Part shown: one piece after another, positions 5,603 to 8,759 of the stretch | Layout: the number at the start of each line of letters is the position of its first letter | How positions within the stretch are numbered: the stretch's first letter is position 1 | Assembly (NCBI GenBank): GCA_002497965.1 | Contig: DAFR01000002.1 | Location: 1-8,759 of the forward strand | Source of the DNA: Methanomicrobiaceae archaeon UBA436 | Lineage (GTDB): Archaea > Halobacteriota > Methanomicrobia > Methanomicrobiales > Methanoculleaceae | Direction: 5' to 3' | DNA: 8,759 bases | The notes under the pieces: generated by a model | Told to the model about the DNA's origin: nothing | The model's input: only the letters and a program-made list of their open reading frames with translations | Databases searched by the model: none | Program-made: the position numbers and the translations under genes

Positions 5603-6910
5603 TTATAAATCTTTTTTTGTAAAGATCATTTGATTTACTTGCACTGAGGGGATGCCGCCTTTGCGAATGGATTGAAACAGGTTCTCTTCCCAGAGGGGGA
5701 CACCGCGCGCCAGAGGGCGTGCCAGGTGCCTGCGGGCGGATGGAGGGACCTCGTACCACCCCGGGCTGATATGCCGCTCGATCTGCTCTACCTCAGGGTT
5801 GTGGCTACGCTCCACGCAGGTCCTGCACTTGTAACCCTTCCCTCTCCCTGCAGAAGTCATCCTTTTCCCGCATGCCCGGCAGCGGGGAGGGCGGACACGG
5901 ACGGCGTTGGCAGGGCGTACGACTCCGATCTTCTCAAGGTTCAGGCTCCCGCCCTTGTAACTCCCGGCCGCCATCACGATGTCGCCCGGGAGGAGCACTC
6001 TCACAACGTCCCGGAACCCTTTTGTCGGTTCGTAGGCCATACAGCGGACCTCAGCACCGTCGTCCTCAAGGATGATCGAGACATGGCCACCCCGTCCGGT
6101 TTTAGGGCTCCCGCTAACCCGCCCACCTACCAGGTATGACCGTCCTTCCCGGAGGGTTCCGATCGATCCGGCGATCAGGTGAGCATCTGTTCCCTGGTTG
6201 GTTGCATAAACCTGCTCGCATGCCGTCGCCTCGGATCGGACGAACAAACGTGCCATATCGACCCACGCAGGGCTCTCCCCACGGATACCGAAGAGAACCG
6301 GGTCAGGGGTGTGTGGCACGCAGACCACCATACCGTTCTCCCGGTCAACCGTGTCCCAGGTGTGGGGGTATGTCATCTCCTCGGCGTGAAAGAGGCTTCC
6401 CGCATCCACACGCCGTGGAGTGCCCCAGGCCTCCCGCTTACGGTATGCAAGTAACTCATAGGTTTTATCAGGAAATTCGCTTGCAATCGCTGCCGTCGCA
6501 CCTATAAGTCCGCGACGGTTCTTGTAGCCTTTATAGAGTGCCCCTGTTGATTCCAGAACACGAACAGCCTCGTCCACGGTGCAGAAGTCCCGGAGTGCTG
6601 CGTAGTAAAAATCAGGTGGTGGCCGGACAGGGGAGACTGCCACGCCAGGATTGGTCTGCGGGTCTCCGAACTCCGCAAGTTCTTCCACACACACTGTAGC
6701 GAGTCTGAACGCTTCTTCCAGATCCCCCACGGCCTCGATACATACCGCAGCATTACCACGTGTCTTGTGGATGACGTTGGGGTTCAGCCTGACCAGCCTG
6801 GTATCGGCGACACGGATACCGGCGTGCTCCAGTTGCCGCACAAGCACCGCTCCGATGTATGTGGTGCACATCCCTGCAGGGGAATCCGTGTCGTCGATCC
6901 CGATCCACAT
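5603..6910 (-). CDS. tiaS: tRNA(Ile2) 2-agmatinylcytidine synthetase TiaS
   Basis: TiaS uses ATP to attach agmatine to C34 of tRNA-Ile2, producing agmatidine so that the tRNA reads AUA as isoleucine. The 435-residue length and domain order fit. The N-terminal kinase-like domain starts GIDDTDS (4-10) and MCTTYIG (14-20), the latter containing the threonine pair that corresponds to the autophosphorylated Thr of studied TiaS. Other conserved stretches are NPNVIHKTRGNAAV (43-56), KGYKNRRGLIGA (127-138) and a ferredoxin-like segment with CEQVYATNQGTDAHL (231-245). An OB fold for tRNA binding lies at about 255-335, and a zinc ribbon has C344, C347, C362 and C365. The ATG at 6910 places the family's first strand at the very N-terminus. 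A minus-strand TATA candidate (6937-6944) about 31 nt upstream predicts a leader of only a few bases. The gene stands alone, divergent from an HTH regulator. Confidence 0.97.
   Translation of the reverse strand: MWIGIDDTDSPAGMCTTYIGAVLVRQLEHAGIRVADTRLVRLNPNVIHKTRGNAAVCIEAVGDLEEAFRLATVCVEELAEFGDPQTNPGVAVSPVRPPPDFYYAALRDFCTVDEAVRVLESTGALYKGYKNRRGLIGATAAIASEFPDKTYELLAYRKREAWGTPRRVDAGSLFHAEEMTYPHTWDTVDRENGMVVCVPHTPDPVLFGIRGESPAWVDMARLFVRSEATACEQVYATNQGTDAHLIAGSIGTLREGRSYLVGGRVSGSPKTGRGGHVSIILEDDGAEVRCMAYEPTKGFRDVVRVLLPGDIVMAAGSYKGGSLNLEKIGVVRPANAVRVRPPRCRACGKRMTSAGRGKGYKCRTCVERSHNPEVEQIERHISPGWYEVPPSARRHLARPLARGVPLWEENLFQSIRKGGIPSVQVNQMIFTKKDL
5612..5618 (+). terminator. Oligo-T terminator candidate for the intergenic transcript
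   Basis: Seven consecutive T on the plus strand lie 13 nt after the possible closing stem of the structured region. Archaeal RNA polymerase terminates at such oligo-T runs without needing a hairpin. ATCTTT and AAAGAT flank the run as a small inverted repeat. The run also encodes lysine codons near the end of tiaS on the other strand, so it may simply be coding sequence. Confidence 0.35.
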
Positions 6911-6958
6911 AACCCTATAGTTTATATTATTCTCCGACTATATCGATTCTTACTGGCC
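6911..6958. promoter_or_regulatory. Compact divergent promoter region, tiaS and HTH regulator
   Basis: Only 48 bases separate the two start codons. For the plus-strand gene, TTTATATT (6921-6928) is a good TATA box centred about 34 nt before the ATG at 6959. For the minus-strand tiaS, GATATAGT (6937-6944) is centred about 31 nt before the ATG at 6910. Each TATA box therefore lies between the other gene's TATA box and start site, so the two initiation complexes should overlap. Neither gene has a visible Shine-Dalgarno. Confidence 0.55.
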
Positions 6959-7873
6959 ATGTCACAGGATCGCCTTTCTCAGATGGTCATCAGCATCATG
7001 CTTCTTGCTGACTTCGACGTCTCGGAGCGGTGCAACATCCGCCCGAGGAGTTTTGACCTTATCGCGAAAAAAGGCGACACCCTTGTCACCATCAAGGTGG
7101 TCTCCCACATCGACAGCATAACCGCCGATACAGCCTGGGATCTCAACCTGATCGCCAGGTGCCTGGAGGCCACCCCCCTTATCATAGGGGAGCGGGCGCG
7201 TGATACCGACCTGGAGCGTGGCGTTGTCTACATCCGTTATGGACTCTTTGCCATCAGCCCCGAGACCCTGTATGATTACCTCGTGGAAGGAAACTCGCCG
7301 ATGGTCTACGCCTCTCCCGGTGGCCTCTACGTGAAGATCAAGGGTGATCTGCTCCGGGAGATGCGGGAGCGTTCCGGGATGTCTCTCGGGGATCTCGCCT
7401 CGCACCTCGGTGTCTCCCGCAGGACGATAAGCAAGTACGAGAGCGGGATGGGCACCACCCTTGAGATCGCTATCAGGCTCGAAGAGGTCTTCAATGCCCC
7501 GCTCGTGGAGACGATCGATCTCATTGGCTACCACTCGCCAGAGCCCGTGAAACCTCCAGAACCTGTCTCAGTGGATATACTCTCCGATCTTGAGCGTATC
7601 GGGATGGAGATTTACGCGATGCGGCAGGCACCGTTTCAGGCGCTGGCGCTCTTTAACAGGCATACTATCCTGACGGCATACGGCACGTCCCAGAAGGTCA
7701 TGAAGCGCGCTTCCTTCATCGGCAACATCTCCCAACTCACGGAGACGTTTGCTGTGTGTATCGCGACGGATTACAAAAAGCAGAAAAAAATCGGTAGAAC
7801 GCTTCTTATTGGAGAGGAGCACCTCCATTCACTTGAAGATGGTTCGGAACTCATAGACATGATAAATAAGTGA
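6959..7873 (+). CDS. Archaeal HTH-type transcriptional regulator (COG1395-like)
   Basis: This 304-residue protein is a putative DNA-binding regulator of a family conserved in archaea. Residues about 129-185 form a Cro/C1-type helix-turn-helix: LLREMRERSGMSLGDLASHL, then GVSRRTISKYESG (151-163) with the recognition helix, then LEIAIRLEEVF. The N-terminal 120 residues contain SFDLIAKKGDTLVTIKVVSHID (31-52), which resembles the core of a PD-(D/E)xK nuclease-like fold but has T-I-K where an acidic residue would be expected. It may therefore be an inactive, ligand- or DNA-sensing version (inference). The C-terminal part (about 205-304) is not recognised. The ATG at 6959 is preferred because the TATA box 6921-6928 precedes it. 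A 64-residue upstream extension is open but lies entirely antisense to tiaS and the shared promoter. The thermosome promoter begins 5 nt after its stop. Targets are unknown. Confidence 0.88.
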   Translation: MSQDRLSQMVISIMLLADFDVSERCNIRPRSFDLIAKKGDTLVTIKVVSHIDSITADTAWDLNLIARCLEATPLIIGERARDTDLERGVVYIRYGLFAISPETLYDYLVEGNSPMVYASPGGLYVKIKGDLLREMRERSGMSLGDLASHLGVSRRTISKYESGMGTTLEIAIRLEEVFNAPLVETIDLIGYHSPEPVKPPEPVSVDILSDLERIGMEIYAMRQAPFQALALFNRHTILTAYGTSQKVMKRASFIGNISQLTETFAVCIATDYKKQKKIGRTLLIGEEHLHSLEDGSELIDMINK

Positions 7874-7878
7874 GTAGA

Positions 7879-7925
7879 TTTATATAGAACTACAAACCAC
7901 CTTTGTATCGCTTAACAACGGTGAT
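7879..7925 (+). promoter_or_regulatory. Thermosome gene promoter and Shine-Dalgarno
   Basis: TTTATATA (7879-7886) is a near-consensus archaeal TATA box beginning 5 nt after the regulator's stop codon. It predicts a transcription start near 7905-7910. GGTGAT (7920-7925), complementary to the 3' end of archaeal 16S rRNA, lies 4 nt before the ATG at 7930. The promoter is the clearest in the window, which suits a strongly expressed chaperonin. No clear heat-shock operator was recognised. Confidence 0.8.
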
Positions 7926-7929
7926 ACCC

Positions 7930-8759
7930 ATGTCAAGTCTTGGAGGACAACCAATCCTGATTCTGAAAGAAGGCAGCCAGCGTACCCGTGGTCGTGACGC
8001 ACAGGCAGCCAACATTGCAGCCGCAAAGGCTGTGGCAAACGCTGTAAGGACGACACTCGGGCCGAAGGGCATGGACAAGATGCTTGTTGACACCATCGGC
8101 GACGTCGTCATTACAAACGATGGTGTGACCATCCTGAAAGAGATGGATATCGAGCACCCCGCCGCGAAGATGATGGTCGAGATCGCCAAGACCCAGGACG
8201 ACGAGGTCGGCGATGGTACCACGACGGCTGTGGTGATCGCGGGCGAACTCCTGAAGTATGCCGAGGGTCTCCTGGAGCAGGACGTGCACCCCACGGTCAT
8301 TGCACATGGCTATCGCATGGCCGCTGACAAGGCAAATGATATCCTGGAGGGGATCGCCGTCGACGTCAAGCCCGACGACCTGGAGATGCTCCAAAAGATT
8401 GCCGATACCGCCATGACCGGCAAGGGCGCTGAGGCCGCGAAAGGGAAACTGACCGAGCTCGTTGTCAAAGCGATCACGATGGTCGCTGATGCTGACGGCA
8501 GCGTTGACACCGATTTTGTGAAGGTGGAGAAGAGAGTCGGCGGCTCCATCGAGGACTCCGAGATCGTCGAGGGCATGATCATCGACAAGGAGCGTGTGCA
8601 CCCCGCCATGCCTCGTGTCGTAAAGGATGCGAAGATCCTGCTCCTGAACGCCCCTGTTGAGTTCAAGAAGACCGAGGTTGACGCTGAGATCAGCATCACG
8701 AGCCCCGACCAGCTCCAGATGTTCCTCGATGAGGAGGAGCGGATGATCAAGGGCATCGT
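7930..8759 (+). CDS. thsA: Thermosome subunit (group II chaperonin), 5' part
   Basis: Thermosome subunits build the double-ring, ATP-driven chaperonin that folds cytoplasmic proteins in archaea. The window contains 276 complete codons of a gene that normally encodes about 550 residues; it runs off the right edge with no frame break. The N-terminus [21 protein letters not shown] is typical. Equatorial ATP-site motifs are present: [11 protein letters not shown] (42-52), [19 protein letters not shown] (63-81) and GDGTTTAVV (94-102). The intermediate/apical transition begins around [10 protein letters not shown] and [22 protein letters not shown] (197-218). The start is fixed by the GGTGAT Shine-Dalgarno and the TATA box. 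Many methanogens have several thermosome paralogues and the subunit class cannot be settled from this half, so the symbol is the generic one. The gene lies directly downstream of the HTH regulator but has its own promoter. Confidence 0.98.
   Translation, partial: MSSLGGQPILILKEGSQRTRGRDAQAANIAAAKAVANAVRTTLGPKGMDKMLVDTIGDVVITNDGVTILKEMDIEHPAAKMMVEIAKTQDDEVGDGTTTAVVIAGELLKYAEGLLEQDVHPTVIAHGYRMAADKANDILEGIAVDVKPDDLEMLQKIADTAMTGKGAEAAKGKLTELVVKAITMVADADGSVDTDFVKVEKRVGGSIEDSEIVEGMIIDKERVHPAMPRVVKDAKILLLNAPVEFKKTEVDAEISITSPDQLQMFLDEEERMIKGI

Larger units (their letters stand above)
5247..5618 (+). other. Structured, probably non-coding intergenic region with a possible closing stem and T-run
   Basis: The 436-base gap 5167-5602 has no credible protein gene on either strand. 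It is rich in exact inverted repeats that do not conflict with each other: TGTGAGTT (5247-5254) with AACTCACA (5591-5598); nested stems in 5310-5378; TCTC/GAGA with a GTTA loop (5383-5394); CCG-GAAA-CGG (5408-5417); GACCTG/CAGGTC (5480-5485 with 5529-5534), enclosing ACCCG/TGGGT (5494-5498 with 5521-5525); and TACCTTC/GAAGGTA (5545-5551 with 5580-5586). A TATA-like AAATAAT (about 5220-5226) lies about 25 nt before the first closing arm, and seven T follow the last arm. Together this suggests a plus-strand structured transcript of about 350 nt. The fold is hand-derived and was not scored. It does not show the conserved sequences of RNase P RNA or SRP RNA. Confidence 0.4.

Noticed and set aside
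6767..6958. 64-residue N-terminal extension of the HTH regulator
   Set aside because: It is antisense to the tiaS start region and spans the promoter. The TATA box at 6921-6928 supports the ATG at 6959.
1..8759. CRISPR arrays, tRNA or rRNA genes, insertion sequences
   Set aside because: No regularly spaced repeats, no tRNA cloverleaf signature, no rRNA-like sequence and no transposase-like protein were found on either strand by eye.

Overview
The window looks like chromosomal DNA of a euryarchaeal methanogen, most likely order Methanomicrobiales (Methanoculleus or a close relative). The reasons are archaeal information-processing genes (RPA-type single-strand DNA binding proteins, deoxyhypusine synthase, TiaS, thermosome), a CbiZ cobamide-salvage gene, GC-rich coding sequence, AT-rich TATA boxes about 25 bases before start sites, and Shine-Dalgarno sequences of the GGAGGTGAT type. 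The taxon is an inference from gene content and protein character, not a database match.

Layout. Positions 13-1805 (minus) hold a two-gene replication protein A operon: a 408-residue RPA with a zinc-finger motif, then an RPA-associated OB-fold protein. A divergent 236-base gap follows, then a small plus-strand DUF1858 protein (2042-2236). It converges, with only two bases between stops, on a minus-strand pair (3482 to 2239): a 120-residue stand-alone copy of the zinc/glycyl-radical C-terminus of class III ribonucleotide reductase (NrdD), and CbiZ fused to a cysteine-rich domain. Next is another minus-strand pair (5166 to 3599): deoxyhypusine synthase and OMP decarboxylase. All three minus-strand pairs overlap by ATGA, which suggests translational coupling.

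Positions 5167-5602 contain no convincing protein gene but do contain nested, mutually consistent inverted repeats. The best of them, 5310-5381, has the geometry of an archaeal H/ACA pseudouridylation guide RNA: lower stem, two-sided pocket, 10-bp upper stem, then an ACA box directly after the lower stem with 16 nt between upper stem and box. An 8-bp pairing (5247-5254 with 5591-5598) could close the whole region, and a run of seven T (5612-5618) follows it. This is the most novel-looking item in the window.

The right part holds tiaS (6910 to 5603, minus), which makes agmatidine at tRNA-Ile2 C34. It is divergent, over only 48 bases with interleaved TATA boxes, from an archaeal HTH regulator (6959-7873). 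After that a thermosome subunit gene begins at 7930, with a textbook archaeal promoter and Shine-Dalgarno, and runs off the end. RNA modification (tiaS and the candidate H/ACA RNA), translation-factor maturation (dys) and protein folding (thermosome) sit close together here, but only the ATGA-overlapping pairs are clearly co-expressed.
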